Assembly (NCBI GenBank): GCA_965208965.1
Contig: OZ242384.1
Coordinates: forward strand, 3,658,001 to 3,722,000
DNA: 64,000 nt
Direction: 5' to 3'
DNA from: Bin5 sp965208965
GTDB lineage: Bacteria > Chloroflexota > Anaerolineae > Caldilineales > Caldilineaceae
Shown here: positions 25,016 to 34,143 of the stretch, piece by piece
How positions within the stretch are numbered: the stretch's first letter is position 1
Layout of the letters: each line of letters starts with the position of its first letter
The notes under the pieces: generated by a model
Told to the model about the DNA's origin: nothing
The model's database searches: none
What the model saw: the letters and a program-made list of their open reading frames with translations, nothing else
Position numbers and translations under genes: made by a program

Positions 25016-26035
25016 CTACCCTTCCGCGATCCTGCCGGTCAGCCGAAGGAGGGTCTCCTGCACAAGGAGTTCGTGTTCGGGTGAACGGTCCGGAGGCTGC
25101 TGGCCGCGCAGAGTTGCCACAAATGCTACCAGTTCTTCCTCGTAGGTCTGCTGCCGGCTCTGAGTTGGGACCGGGACGATCTGGTCTCCCGCTTCGAATC
25201 CCTCGCCGGCCTCTTCCAGGCACAATCTGATCGCAAAGGGCGGCTCGAATGGATCGAGCAGGATCGCGCTGCCTTTTGTTCCGTAGACCTCAAAGCGTCG
25301 TGCCATTGGCTTTGGTTCCATGGCGGCGATGTCGACAAAGGCGAGCCCTCGCTCGTACTCAAGAACTCCGAGCGTGTTGTCTGTACATGCCGGCCCTGGT
25401 CCGTCTGTGCGGAAGAAGCTGGTTGTGCGCGTCGGCCTGCCCATCAGATGTACGACCTGATCGAGCATGTGCCCGCCAAGATCGAAGAAAATGCCTCCCT
25501 GATGTACGGCAAGGGCGCTGCGGCCGCTCGGTTCGACGCTGGTCGACATGTGGGCGCGCGTGCAATAAATGTCGCCAAGGAGACCACTGTGTACCCACTC
25601 GGCGATCTGGCAGAATCCGTTCTGGTAGCGGAACATGTAGCCCATCTGGATAAGCAGGCCCTGGTCTTGGGCCTTTCCCACTACTCTCTGCCAGGCTTGC
25701 CAGTCTTCACCGGCCGGCTTGTCGTACCAGACATGCTTGCCGGAATCGACGATAGCTTCAGTTTGGGGCAGGCTCTCTGCGTTCTTTCCTTCGGAGGCCA
25801 CCGCAACGATCGAGGAGTCGGACAGGAGTTCCTCTTCGGTGTCGAACCAGCGCACCTGGCCGAACGGGCCGCTGTTTCCTTCCAGTTCGGCGCGGCGCTC
25901 CCTGTCCGGTTCAAATAGACCGGCCACTTCGACTTCGGGTGAATCGAGCATCGCCTGCATCTTGCCCGCGGCGTGACCGTGCTTAGTCCCGTATTGTGCC
26001 ATTTTCAGTGGGGCCGCGCCAGATTCCTCGTTCAT
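25016..26035 (-). CDS. Gfo/Idh/MocA-family oxidoreductase
   Basis: 339 residues from ATG 26035, preceded by GAGAGGTC. The N-terminal segment is AQYGTKHGHAAGKMQAML, where the usual GxGxxG is poorly kept. The family catalytic motif EKP reads WYDKPAGEDW near 116, and HMLDQVVHLMGRPT near 218 carries the conserved His/Asp region. The C-terminal half is the beta-sheet substrate domain. Such enzymes interconvert sugar or inositol hydroxyls and ketones with NAD(P). The weak dinucleotide loop hints at a divergent or non-classical cofactor site. Last gene of a five-gene minus-strand operon. Confidence 0.82.
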   Translation of the reverse strand: MNEESGAAPLKMAQYGTKHGHAAGKMQAMLDSPEVEVAGLFEPDRERRAELEGNSGPFGQVRWFDTEEELLSDSSIVAVASEGKNAESLPQTEAIVDSGKHVWYDKPAGEDWQAWQRVVGKAQDQGLLIQMGYMFRYQNGFCQIAEWVHSGLLGDIYCTRAHMSTSVEPSGRSALAVHQGGIFFDLGGHMLDQVVHLMGRPTRTTSFFRTDGPGPACTDNTLGVLEYERGLAFVDIAAMEPKPMARRFEVYGTKGSAILLDPFEPPFAIRLCLEEAGEGFEAGDQIVPVPTQSRQQTYEEELVAFVATLRGQQPPDRSPEHELLVQETLLRLTGRIAEG

Positions 26036-26182
26036 TTCTGGACCTCTCTAAACGGTCAATTCAAGTGACGACTTAGCCGCGGCCAGCTCGCGGCGCCAAA
26101 CGAGGCGAGCGAGCTTTCGCTCAACCCGCCTCTCTCTCCTGTCCTCAGTCAACCGCCGCAGCCACTGACTACTGCAGTTGTG

Positions 26183-27157
26183 TCAGGCGCAAACGGGATT
26201 GTCTTCTGTCCAGCGGTTGAAGTTGCCGGCGTCCTCGATTGTCGCCATGTGGTCGCGTGTATCGCGCCAGAGCTTTTCCCATGCGGCCGGTTCGCGCAGG
26301 ACCGTGTCCGGGTACCTGCGGCTGCGGGCGACAAAGCCCGGGAAGGCCGGCCGGCCCGTTGGCTGTCCGGTCGGATTGTAGCGAATGTCGAAACTCCAGC
26401 GGATCGTATCGCTGTTGTTCGAGTAGGAAGCGTGCAGCGTCTGCTTGTGCATGAGCAAGGCATCGCCCTTGTTCATGATCATGGGCTTCGCTTTGCCTTC
26501 CAGGAGCTTGCCGGGAACCGCGAGGCCGAGATTGGTAGGACAATGGTCGACCAGACCTCGCTTGTGACTGCCAGGCCAGACACAGAGGCATCCGTTTTCC
26601 ACATTTACGTCCATGAGCGGGAACCAGACCGTAAGCATCTGGGTCTCGTCCGCCTCCGGCCTGACGACGCCATGGTCCTGGTGGACGACCGTTTTGCCAA
26701 GCATCACGCGCCCGGTCTCCTGGTTAATTGGAGTGAGATGCTCCGGCGGCTTGAGGCGGACATGCTGCACGGGGTTTGAGTAGATTTCTCCCCCCAGAAT
26801 CGACTCGACGGAGTCGAGCAGACTTTCGTTTGTCAACATGCCGAAGACCGCCGGGCCTGCCCAGAACGGCGTATCCGGCTTCACATTCCCCTGTGGCAGT
26901 GAGAAGTCAAAGTACTGGGCATGAACTTTGCCGCTCTCCTGGTAGATGGCGATCAGTCGCTCGGCAAATGGAAGTTCGTCGTAGAGGGAACTGGTCTCCC
27001 CCGCGTCATGCAGGTCGTGGGCCAGGTTGTCCAACACGCCCTTGTACTCTTCAATTACTGGATCGATATCCTGTTCAGGATCGAAAACGTCGCGAACGAT
27101 GACATAGCCCTCTTCGTCGTATTGCTCAAGCTGCTCGGCCGTGAGTTTCATGGTCAT
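26183..27157 (-). CDS. Phytanoyl-CoA dioxygenase (PhyH)-family Fe(II)/2-oxoglutarate oxygenase
   Basis: 324 residues. It starts MTMKLTAEQLEQYDEEGYVIV, the typical PhyH opening. The metal pair HxD is in VVHQDHGVVRPE near 162, the distal His is in LLMHKQTLHASYSNN near 245, and the 2-oxoglutarate Arg in TIRWSFDIRYNPTGQP near 262. PhyH enzymes hydroxylate small organic molecules and some open C-P or ether bonds. In this operon, between two Gfo/Idh/MocA genes, a sugar-like or natural-product substrate is more likely than a fatty acyl-CoA. The gap to the next gene (147 bp) has a partial hairpin. Confidence 0.87.
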   Translation of the reverse strand: MTMKLTAEQLEQYDEEGYVIVRDVFDPEQDIDPVIEEYKGVLDNLAHDLHDAGETSSLYDELPFAERLIAIYQESGKVHAQYFDFSLPQGNVKPDTPFWAGPAVFGMLTNESLLDSVESILGGEIYSNPVQHVRLKPPEHLTPINQETGRVMLGKTVVHQDHGVVRPEADETQMLTVWFPLMDVNVENGCLCVWPGSHKRGLVDHCPTNLGLAVPGKLLEGKAKPMIMNKGDALLMHKQTLHASYSNNSDTIRWSFDIRYNPTGQPTGRPAFPGFVARSRRYPDTVLREPAAWEKLWRDTRDHMATIEDAGNFNRWTEDNPVCA

Positions 27158-27199
27158 GCCCTCCTGTGTGCATTCCCATCGAACGGATTGAGATGAATT

Positions 27200-28324
27200 C
27201 TATCTGTTTTGCGTATCATCCGACATATTATCGTTTCGCAGATGCAAGGCGCGTATATCGTACTTGCCAGGGCGCTGCGGCGTCAAGTGCCCTGATTCCA
27301 CCATGAGATCCAGGGGATTGACGCGTGTCTGAAGGGGCATCTCCACCTTCTCATGCATGCGAGCTGACTCGTAGACTGCGTGGACCATCTGCAGGGCCTT
27401 GTACCCATGCTCGCCCGACCCTCTGTGCGCGTCGACCTTGCCCTCCACCCAATCGGCCAGTTCATCCGCCTGTGCGGCTCCGCCCTCCTGCCATTCGAAG
27501 CGGTTGCCCAACTCTTCCACAGTATAAAACTTGCCGTCCGGCACATGCTTCTCCCAGCGACCGCCGCTCTTTGCATTCAAGATGTTCAGCGACTCAGTGG
27601 TTATGCTGATCATGCCGTCCGCACCGTAGATTTGCGCGCCCTGGTAGTAGTCCGGTACGAGATCGCTGAGGATCATCGCCCGCGGCCCGCCGGCAAACTG
27701 AAAGACGGCCATGGCGCGGTCCTCGATGCGTGTGGCGCGCTCGTGCTGGTCGGTCTTGCGTTCAATGTTGCCCATGACCCAGACGCACTCGTCGTCAGAC
27801 AGCAGGTAGCGGTACATGTCAGTCTGATGGGAGCTGTAGTTTGGCAGTCCCGCGCCGCCCAGGCTCTGTATCAGGTTGACTTCGCCAATGGCATTGCAGG
27901 CGATCAGCTCTTTGGTCAGCGTGTAGGCGGGAAGAAAGCGGCGCTGGTGGCCGATGGCGAGCTTCACGTCGTTTCGCCTGCAGGCGATCAGCATCTGTTC
28001 GGCGGCGCCAACTGTATCAGCCATTGGCTTTTCGCACAGAATCGCCTTGGGCTTGTAGGCCGCGGCCGCGACCGTCCAGGGGGAATGACCCTTGTGCCAG
28101 GTGCAGATCGAAACGACGTCGGGCCGCTCCTTTTCCATCATCTCGCGGCCGTCGCTGTAGTGGGCGGGGGCAATGCCGAACTGGTCGTTCTTCTCGGCCA
28201 TGGCCTCGGCGCTCAAGTCGGCTAGGGCAACGACGTCGTAGCGCCCCGTGGCAAGGTAGCCGTGGATGTGATTTGCTGAAATGCCCCCGGCGCCAATAAC
28301 TGCTGCGCGTAGCTTGTCTGCCAT
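27200..28324 (-). CDS. Gfo/Idh/MocA-family oxidoreductase (second copy in operon)
   Basis: 374 residues from ATG 28324, preceded by GGGAGAGAAC. Upstream in-frame codons to 28387 look noncoding. The nucleotide loop is VIGAGGISANHIHGYL near 10, ADLSAEAMAEK marks the end of strand 2, and the catalytic motif is CEKPMADTV near 95 with Lys. IGHQRRFLPAYT near 120 and LPNYSSHQTDMYRYLL near 155 fit the substrate domain. Unlike the copy at 25.0 kb, its cofactor loop is normal. It likely oxidises a sugar or inositol derivative. It is 42 bp upstream of the PhyH gene. Confidence 0.9.
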   Translation of the reverse strand: MADKLRAAVIGAGGISANHIHGYLATGRYDVVALADLSAEAMAEKNDQFGIAPAHYSDGREMMEKERPDVVSICTWHKGHSPWTVAAAAYKPKAILCEKPMADTVGAAEQMLIACRRNDVKLAIGHQRRFLPAYTLTKELIACNAIGEVNLIQSLGGAGLPNYSSHQTDMYRYLLSDDECVWVMGNIERKTDQHERATRIEDRAMAVFQFAGGPRAMILSDLVPDYYQGAQIYGADGMISITTESLNILNAKSGGRWEKHVPDGKFYTVEELGNRFEWQEGGAAQADELADWVEGKVDAHRGSGEHGYKALQMVHAVYESARMHEKVEMPLQTRVNPLDLMVESGHLTPQRPGKYDIRALHLRNDNMSDDTQNR

Positions 28325-28441
28325 GTTCTCTCCCGAAGCGAATGAGATTTCGGGACTGCCGCCCCCTGTGTCGGGCGGCGGCTCCAAATGCTTCCCGATC
28401 GAATCTGGTTAGAGCGGCATCGATTGCGTTTCAGGCACCTC

Positions 28442-29209
28442 TTAGACTGACGTGTAGCCGCCGTCGACGACGAGCACCTGGCCGGTCACCATGCGGGCGG
28501 CATCGGATGCCATGTAGATGATCGCGCCGGCGATTTCATGCGGCTCCGCGATCCGTCCCATAGGGATCTTTTCCAGATTCTTCGCAAAATCGGGGTTCTT
28601 GATTGCCTGTTCCAACAGAGGCGTGCGCGTAAAGGTCGGCGCAACCGCGTTGACTGTTATGTTGTGGGGCGCCCATTCGACCGCCAGAGAACGTGTCATC
28701 TGGCCCACGGCGCCCTTGGCCGAAGCGTAGATGGACCGCAACGGCCCGCCGACCACGCCAACTTGGGAGCTGATGGCAATTACGCTTCCTTCGATGCCTG
28801 CGTCAATCATGCGGCGGGCGCAAGCCGTTGACATGAAGAAGGCGCCCTTGAAGTTCACATCCGAAATATAGTCAAACTCCTCTTCAGTGTAGTCGAGGGC
28901 CGGTTTCGGGCTGTTGTAGCCGGCGTTGTTGACAACCGAATCGATGCGGCCAAATCTGTCCCAAGTCTTGTTTACAAAGCCGTCGATGCTCTCCAGGTCG
29001 GTCACGTCGAGATGCCACGCTTCAGCCGCCGCGCCGAGGTCACGGCACATCTGGGCGGTCTCTTCACTCTCACTTACCGTACGGCTGCCAAGGGCCAGGG
29101 TGGCGCCGTAGCGGGCTGCCGCTTCGGCAATCGACTTGCCGATCCCTTTACCGGCGCCGGTTACGATCATGACCTTGCCGCTCAGGTCGAAGCTTACCTC
29201 ATCAGACAC
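28442..29209 (-). CDS. Short-chain dehydrogenase/reductase (classical SDR)
   Basis: 255 residues from GTG 29209, chosen because GGAGAC lies 7 bases upstream. ATG 29242 is an alternative. Motifs: TGAGKGIGKSIAE near 16, NNAGYNSP near 92, catalytic Ser in AISSQVGVVGG near 145, YASAKGAVGQM (Tyr and Lys) near 158, and the end TGQVLVVDGGYTSV. A textbook NAD(P) SDR acting on sugar acids or polyols. Located between the TIM-barrel isomerase and a Gfo/Idh/MocA gene in the same operon. Confidence 0.92.
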   Translation of the reverse strand: MSDEVSFDLSGKVMIVTGAGKGIGKSIAEAAARYGATLALGSRTVSESEETAQMCRDLGAAAEAWHLDVTDLESIDGFVNKTWDRFGRIDSVVNNAGYNSPKPALDYTEEEFDYISDVNFKGAFFMSTACARRMIDAGIEGSVIAISSQVGVVGGPLRSIYASAKGAVGQMTRSLAVEWAPHNITVNAVAPTFTRTPLLEQAIKNPDFAKNLEKIPMGRIAEPHEIAGAIIYMASDAARMVTGQVLVVDGGYTSV

Positions 29210-29378
29210 AGTTGTCTCCTTATTCGTTGTTGCCTGTTTCACTGCTACCGGGGCCGTGAAGCGCCAATCCTGGCATTTCTATCGAGTGGGCATAGACCAA
29301 AGGGGCCGGTGACGGTCGCTGCCGACCACTTGCGCCGTTCCCCGCCGAATTGGATTCCTCAGCCTCACAGTTTTTCGT

Positions 29379-30221
29379 TCAGTTGCGTTCAATTCCGGCG
29401 TCGTCGAATGCCTTGGCCAAAGTGGTGTAGGTCTCGGTCGCAACGGCCAGGGGGTAGTAGGGGGTCCGGCTCTGCACCATGTTGCTGATCTCGGCGGTGA
29501 TGAATCCGGTGTAGCCGTGCCGCTGCATCGCCTTCAGATAGGTTACGTAATCGAATTCGCCTTCACCCGGAACCAGGAACTCGAAGTCGGGAACAGTGCC
29601 GCGTTCGTCCTTGACGTGTGTGTGGCGCGCGTGAGGGGCCATCGCGGCGACCGATTCTTCGATGCCGATGCCCATGACATTGAAATGGCTGATGTCGAAG
29701 TTGACGCCGACCGCTCGTGAACCGACCTGCCCGATCACTTCAAGCATTCGATCGGGCGTGTCGATTATGGAGCCGACGTGCGGCTCGATGGCAATCGTCA
29801 CCCCCGTCTTCTCTCCGTATTCGGCGGCTTCCTGAATCCGCTCGACCAGCATGCCCAGTCTGCTGTCCCATTCTTCGGGCTTGCCGCCGGCAGTTGTATC
29901 CACGACCGGCGGCCCGTCCTCAGATGCCCACTCGAGCGCGAGGTCCATTGTTTTCTTGAGACGTTCGAGATTGGCAGCATGGCTGGCGCTGTCCTCATCC
30001 ATCAAACTGACGTGGCCGGCGATGGCGGGCAGCTGAAGATTGTTATCCTGCAGCAGCTTCAGGATGCGACTGCGTTCGTCCTTGTCCAGCCTTTCAAGTG
30101 CGGTTGTGTGATGGGAGAGAACGGTGAGTTCGACGCCGTCAAAACCTAGACCTGCAAGGTGGCGAACAATGGCGTCGACAGGAACTGACGGCATGCCCCA
30201 GGTACTGTATCCCAATTGCAT
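29379..30221 (-). CDS. Sugar phosphate isomerase/epimerase (AP endonuclease-2-like TIM barrel)
   Basis: 280 residues. TIM-barrel segments include LGYSTWGMPSV at the start, GFDGVELTVLSHH near 28, IAIEPHVGSIIDTPDRM near 147, VNFDISHFNVMG near 172, THVKDERG near 200 and FITAEISNM near 245. They supply the Glu, His, Asp and Glu metal ligands of xylose-isomerase-like TIM-barrel isomerases. First gene of the five-gene minus-strand operon. It would isomerise a keto-sugar or inosose made by the neighbouring dehydrogenases. Confidence 0.88.
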   Translation of the reverse strand: MQLGYSTWGMPSVPVDAIVRHLAGLGFDGVELTVLSHHTTALERLDKDERSRILKLLQDNNLQLPAIAGHVSLMDEDSASHAANLERLKKTMDLALEWASEDGPPVVDTTAGGKPEEWDSRLGMLVERIQEAAEYGEKTGVTIAIEPHVGSIIDTPDRMLEVIGQVGSRAVGVNFDISHFNVMGIGIEESVAAMAPHARHTHVKDERGTVPDFEFLVPGEGEFDYVTYLKAMQRHGYTGFITAEISNMVQSRTPYYPLAVATETYTTLAKAFDDAGIERN

Positions 30222-30645
30222 CGTAGTCTTTCCCTGTCTTCTTGTTGGCTCGCGGGGTATAGGGCTTCGCGACCTGGGTTCCTATGGGACAAAACAGCCT
30301 GACCACGATCATACGGACTTGGCCCGAAATATGCAAACTTTCTCTGTTCAGATCGGACCAAAGATGACGCAGCTTCTCCTGACCGTGGAATTGATCAGTT
30401 CCTACCGGAAAAAGGCGCGCAAAACGCCCGCTGCGTCCTTCCTCCCAGCCCAGCCCCGCCGCGTTCTGACCACTGACCACTGACCACCGACCACTGCTCT
30501 CCGACCACTGCACAGTTCCCCATCTCCAATTCAGACACCTGCACAACCGGCACACACTATGTTAAGATGCCCTCCAGCGCCCCAATAGACCTGACCGCCG
30601 TTCAGACGACCTGTCCGCTCTTCACTCACCACCAGGGAAGCAACT
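30222..30645. repeat. Intergenic region with TGACCAC repeats
   Basis: 424 bp between divergent genes, with no gene. At 30466-30512 the unit TGACCACTGACCAC recurs with small changes (five GACCAC copies in 47 bp). Just before it, CCAGCCCAGCCCCGCC (30445-30460) matches the same order seen near 44.9 kb. Both promoters of the flanking genes should be here, but none is clear. Confidence 0.6.
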
Positions 30646-31584
30646 ATGGAAAGCAAAACACTGCGATATCATGACGATGGCAGCATCGAACTCTTCACAA
30701 CGGAAGTTGGAGACCCCGGAGAGGGCGAAATCCAGCTGACGGGCGGTGCCTGCGGCATCTGTTCCTGGGACGTCGTAACCGCCAAGCTCGGTTCAGCCAT
30801 GATCCCGATGGCTCCCCCAGGCCACGAGGGCGTCGGCTACGTTTCAAAGATCGGGCCCGGCGTGACCGGATTCAAAGAAGGAGACAGAGTGGCCGGCGGC
30901 GGCTTCGCCACCGTTCGCAACCTGTCCGGCGAAAGAGTATACTCACTCCCGGACTCTGACCTGGCCGACGAACACTGGATCGTGGAACCTGTCGCCTGTG
31001 CCGTCACCGGCCTCGACCACACCAACCTGAACGCCGGCGAAACCGTCGCACTGATTGGCGCCGGTTTCATGGGCCAGCTCCTCCTGCAGGGCCTCCTGCA
31101 CATGCCCGTCGGAGAACTCATCGTCCTCGACATCGTCGAAAGCAGACTGGCACTGGCTCGACAGCAGGGCGCGCCGGAAACCATCGACATCTCACAGCAC
31201 GACACGGACGACCTGGCCGCAGACCTCAAGGCCAGCGGTATCGACATCGTTGTCGATGCCTCAGGCAGCCAGGGCGGCCTCGATCTCTCCGCAAATATCG
31301 TCAGGAACGGCGGGCGTATCAACCTCTTCGGCTGGATAAAGGGGCAGAAGGCCTACTTCGACCCATCCCACTGGCACCTGGGCGGATTCACAATCGTTAA
31401 CTCGTCTCCCTCTTCAAAGATCCGCAACACCTTCCCACCCGCAATCAAGCTCATTGACGCCGGCGTCTTCGACCTGCGGCCGCTCGTGACCCATACCGTC
31501 CCTCTCAGCGGATACCCGTCTCTGATGGAAGAGATCCTGGAGGGAGAGGGCACCTACCTGAAAGGCGTCATCTCCTTGGACTGA
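30646..31584 (+). CDS. Zinc-type MDR alcohol dehydrogenase
   Basis: 312 residues, a little short for the family. Unlike the other MDR proteins here, it keeps the catalytic zinc segment: GACGICSWDVV near 37 with Cys, and the His/Glu in APPGHEGVGYV near 64. The structural zinc lobe with four Cys is absent. The Rossmann motif is IGAGFMGQLLLQGLL near 137, with VLDIVESR after it. Likely oxidises a sugar alcohol with NAD(P). It lies between the five-gene operon (divergent) and the sugar importer. Confidence 0.87.
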   Translation: MESKTLRYHDDGSIELFTTEVGDPGEGEIQLTGGACGICSWDVVTAKLGSAMIPMAPPGHEGVGYVSKIGPGVTGFKEGDRVAGGGFATVRNLSGERVYSLPDSDLADEHWIVEPVACAVTGLDHTNLNAGETVALIGAGFMGQLLLQGLLHMPVGELIVLDIVESRLALARQQGAPETIDISQHDTDDLAADLKASGIDIVVDASGSQGGLDLSANIVRNGGRINLFGWIKGQKAYFDPSHWHLGGFTIVNSSPSSKIRNTFPPAIKLIDAGVFDLRPLVTHTVPLSGYPSLMEEILEGEGTYLKGVISLD

Positions 31585-31776
31585 CCCATTTCCTTGCCTC
31601 ACTCTCGTGGCCTCAGTTGAACTTTCGAGAGATTGCGATGGCTGCACTTCGGGAACCCTCCCGGCATTCGACGTACGTTAGCGCTGCGGCTGGGCCTGTG
31701 CTACCATTCGCCTTGTGAAACGAAATGAGGTATACCCCACATTGAGCCGATTTATGGTTGCAAAGGAGAATGCAAG

Positions 31777-33126
31777 ATGAAAGACCAGGTTTCTGTTTCT
31801 CGACGCAGTTTTCTCCGCCTTTCCGCTCTTGGCGTCGGCGCGACCGCACTGGCGGCATGTATGCCGGTGGCAGCCCCGGCCGGGGGCGACGCCGGCGGCG
31901 ATTCCGGAATGGCCGAGCCGACTACCGTATCGTTTCTGACCCAAGGAGGCGGCGAAGTCGCTTTCCTGCGCTACGAGCCGCTGATTGAGGACTTCCAGGC
32001 GGCCAACACAGGTATTACCATTGACCCGATTTGGGAACCGGGCGGCGCGATTCAGATCCAGACTAAGCTCCTGACGCTGATCGCGGCGGGCGACGCTCCC
32101 GACTCCTACTGGGCGCACAGCTACACTAACTCGGGTCAGGCCGTGCGCAATATCCAGTTGGACGTCAACCCGTTCATCGACGCCGACGATGACATCAGCG
32201 GTGACGACTTCCTGCTGGCTGCGTACAAGGACTTTCAGTATGAGGGCAGGCAGATCGGGTTCCCGCGTGAGACGACCAGCACGGTCATCATCTACAACGC
32301 CGAGTTTTTCGACGCTGCAGGCATGCCGCGGCCTTCCGACGGCTGGACCTGGGGGGACTTCGTGGAGTGCGCCACGGCGATGACCCAGGGCGAGGGACCC
32401 GAGCGCACCTACGGGACTGCGGACTGGCACCGCAACCGAAACACCTGGATAAGGATGTGGCAGAAGGGCGGCGACGTCCTGAGCGAGGACCGCACAAAGT
32501 TCACGATGAACCAGGAACCGTCGCTCTCCCAGGTCGTGGAGATCCAGGACTGGCACCGTGAAGGGGGCATCCATGTGCCGGCCACGGTGACCGAGGCCGG
32601 CGGCTTCAGCACCGGCGATCTCTTCACCACGGGCCGTATCGGCATGTTCCCGCAGTTCTCCGTCTTCTCCAATGTAATGAGTTCGGAGTTTGAGTGGGAC
32701 ATCGCCCATTTTCCGGTTGATGAGGGCGACACGCGCACCACGCGCGTCGCTTCGGCGGGCCACAGCCTCTACAGCGGTACTGAGAATCCCGACGCCGCTT
32801 GGCAATGGATGAAGTTCCTGGGCGGCGAGAACGCCTTCCGCCACTGGGTGGAGGCCACCGGCCTGAACGTACCCTCCCTGAAGGTTGTCGCCGAGAGCCT
32901 GCTGGAGACAATGGCAGACGTACTCCCGCCCAACGCGCAGATCATGTTGGACGCGTTCGAGTACGGCAGACCGGAGCCGGTCTCCGGTGACTGGATCGGC
33001 GTGCACCGCGAAGTGCAGCCTGCCCTCGACTCGATCTACGGCATCGAAAAGGCCGATGCCCAGACGACGCTGGATGCCATCGCCAGCCGTGTAGAAGAGC
33101 TGGCGGTCTACGTGCCGGGTGTATAG
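31777..33126 (+). CDS. Sugar-type ABC substrate-binding lipoprotein with Tat signal
   Basis: 449 residues from ATG 31777, preceded by AAGGAG. The leader SRRSFLRLSALGVGATALAAC holds twin arginines at 9-10 and the lipobox LAAC (Cys near 28), so it is probably exported folded by Tat and lipidated. SBP_bac_1 features: FLTQGGGEVAFLRYEPLIEDF near 50, WAHSYTNSGQAV near 112, IIYNAEFFDAAGMPRPSDGWTW near 170, and the C-terminal HSLYSGTENPDAAWQWMKFL near 330. First gene of an importer with two permeases. Ligand is probably a carbohydrate or glycoside by family. Confidence 0.92.
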   Translation: MKDQVSVSRRSFLRLSALGVGATALAACMPVAAPAGGDAGGDSGMAEPTTVSFLTQGGGEVAFLRYEPLIEDFQAANTGITIDPIWEPGGAIQIQTKLLTLIAAGDAPDSYWAHSYTNSGQAVRNIQLDVNPFIDADDDISGDDFLLAAYKDFQYEGRQIGFPRETTSTVIIYNAEFFDAAGMPRPSDGWTWGDFVECATAMTQGEGPERTYGTADWHRNRNTWIRMWQKGGDVLSEDRTKFTMNQEPSLSQVVEIQDWHREGGIHVPATVTEAGGFSTGDLFTTGRIGMFPQFSVFSNVMSSEFEWDIAHFPVDEGDTRTTRVASAGHSLYSGTENPDAAWQWMKFLGGENAFRHWVEATGLNVPSLKVVAESLLETMADVLPPNAQIMLDAFEYGRPEPVSGDWIGVHREVQPALDSIYGIEKADAQTTLDAIASRVEELAVYVPGV

Positions 33127-33138
33127 GTAAGACTGGCA

Positions 33139-33173
33139 TGATGTCGGCAGTCGCGCCGCGACTGCCGACATCA
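33139..33173 (+). promoter_or_regulatory. 15-bp perfect hairpin between binding-protein and permease genes
   Basis: TGATGTCGGCAGTCG (33139-33153) pairs with CGACTGCCGACATCA (33159-33173) across a CGCCG loop, 13 bp after the binding-protein stop and 20 bp before the permease start. There is no T-run. As in the mal and dpp paradigms it may protect the upstream mRNA and lower downstream expression. The other importer in this window has the same arrangement. Confidence 0.65.
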
Positions 33174-33192
33174 GTGACCTCAAGTCCTTTTG

Positions 33193-34122
33193 ATGGGCGT
33201 CCAAGGTGATCCCGGGGTTAAAGTGAAAAAAGGGCGCGGCCTTCTCTGGTCTGAAGCCAGGGACGGCTATCTCTTCATCCTGCCGTGGATACTGGGCTTC
33301 ATCATATTCACCGCGGGCCCAATGCTGGCGTCGCTGTACATCTCGTTCACACGCTGGGAGATTGTCACGCCGTCAGTCTGGGTGGGCGGCGCACAGTATC
33401 TGAAGCTCTTCAACGACGATCGATTCTGGCTGAGCCTCTACAATACCAGCTACTACGTGTTCATCGGTGTGCCGCTACATCTGTTTTTTGCATTGCTGGC
33501 AGCTCTGGCCGTGAACATGAACCTTCGAGGCATTCACCTTTACAGAACCGCCTACTATGTGCCTTCGCTGACGCCGGTTGTAGCCAATTCGATTCTCTGG
33601 GTCTGGATCTTCCACCCCGAGTGGGGGCTCGCCAACGCATTCCTCGAATGGATCGGGCTGGAGGGCCTGTACTGGCTGCAGGATCCTCGGCTGGCCAAAC
33701 CTGCGCTGATTGTCATGAGCTTCTGGTCCATAGGCGGTCAGATGGTGATCCTGCTGGCTGGGCTTAAGGGGATCCCGATGGAGCTGTACGAGGCGGCGGC
33801 GATCGACGGCGCCAATTGGTGGAGCCGGTTCTGGCGTATCACCCTGCCGCTATTGACACCTGCCCTGTTCTTCAACCTGATTATTGCGATCATCGGCGCC
33901 TTCCAGGTGTTTACGCAGGCGTACATTATGACCGAGGGCGGGCCCAACTATTCGACGCTCTTCTATCTGCTCTATCTGTTTCGCGCCGCATTCGAGAACT
34001 TCCGCATGGGCTATGCTTCGGCGATGGCCTGGGTGTTGTTTGTCATCGTACTCACATTTACAGCACTGCAGTTCATGCTTTCGGACCGCTGGGTCTTCTA
34101 TGAGGGAGATGTGCGCCGCTAG
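33193..34122 (+). CDS. Sugar ABC importer permease, UgpA/MalF type
   Basis: 309 residues from ATG 33193 (the start is uncertain, with no clear ribosome site). Six membrane segments begin at GYLFILPWILGFIIFTAGPM near 30. The EAA loop is LYEAAAIDGANWWSRFWRITLPLLTP near 200, and the end is FTALQFMLSDRWVFYEGD. It pairs with the UgpE/MalG-type permease starting at 34144. Takes up the solute delivered by the Tat-exported binding protein. Confidence 0.92.
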   Translation: MGVQGDPGVKVKKGRGLLWSEARDGYLFILPWILGFIIFTAGPMLASLYISFTRWEIVTPSVWVGGAQYLKLFNDDRFWLSLYNTSYYVFIGVPLHLFFALLAALAVNMNLRGIHLYRTAYYVPSLTPVVANSILWVWIFHPEWGLANAFLEWIGLEGLYWLQDPRLAKPALIVMSFWSIGGQMVILLAGLKGIPMELYEAAAIDGANWWSRFWRITLPLLTPALFFNLIIAIIGAFQVFTQAYIMTEGGPNYSTLFYLLYLFRAAFENFRMGYASAMAWVLFVIVLTFTALQFMLSDRWVFYEGDVRR

Positions 34123-34143
34123 TACGGCCATGATGAATTGCTG

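Noticed and set aside
30466..30512. Possible CRISPR array in the TGACCAC repeats
   Set aside because: Units are ~7 bp, contiguous and degenerate, without spacers or cas genes.
31678..33204. 508-residue minus-strand open frame
   Set aside because: Antisense to the Tat-signal binding protein, no domain recognised, composition typical of an antisense frame.
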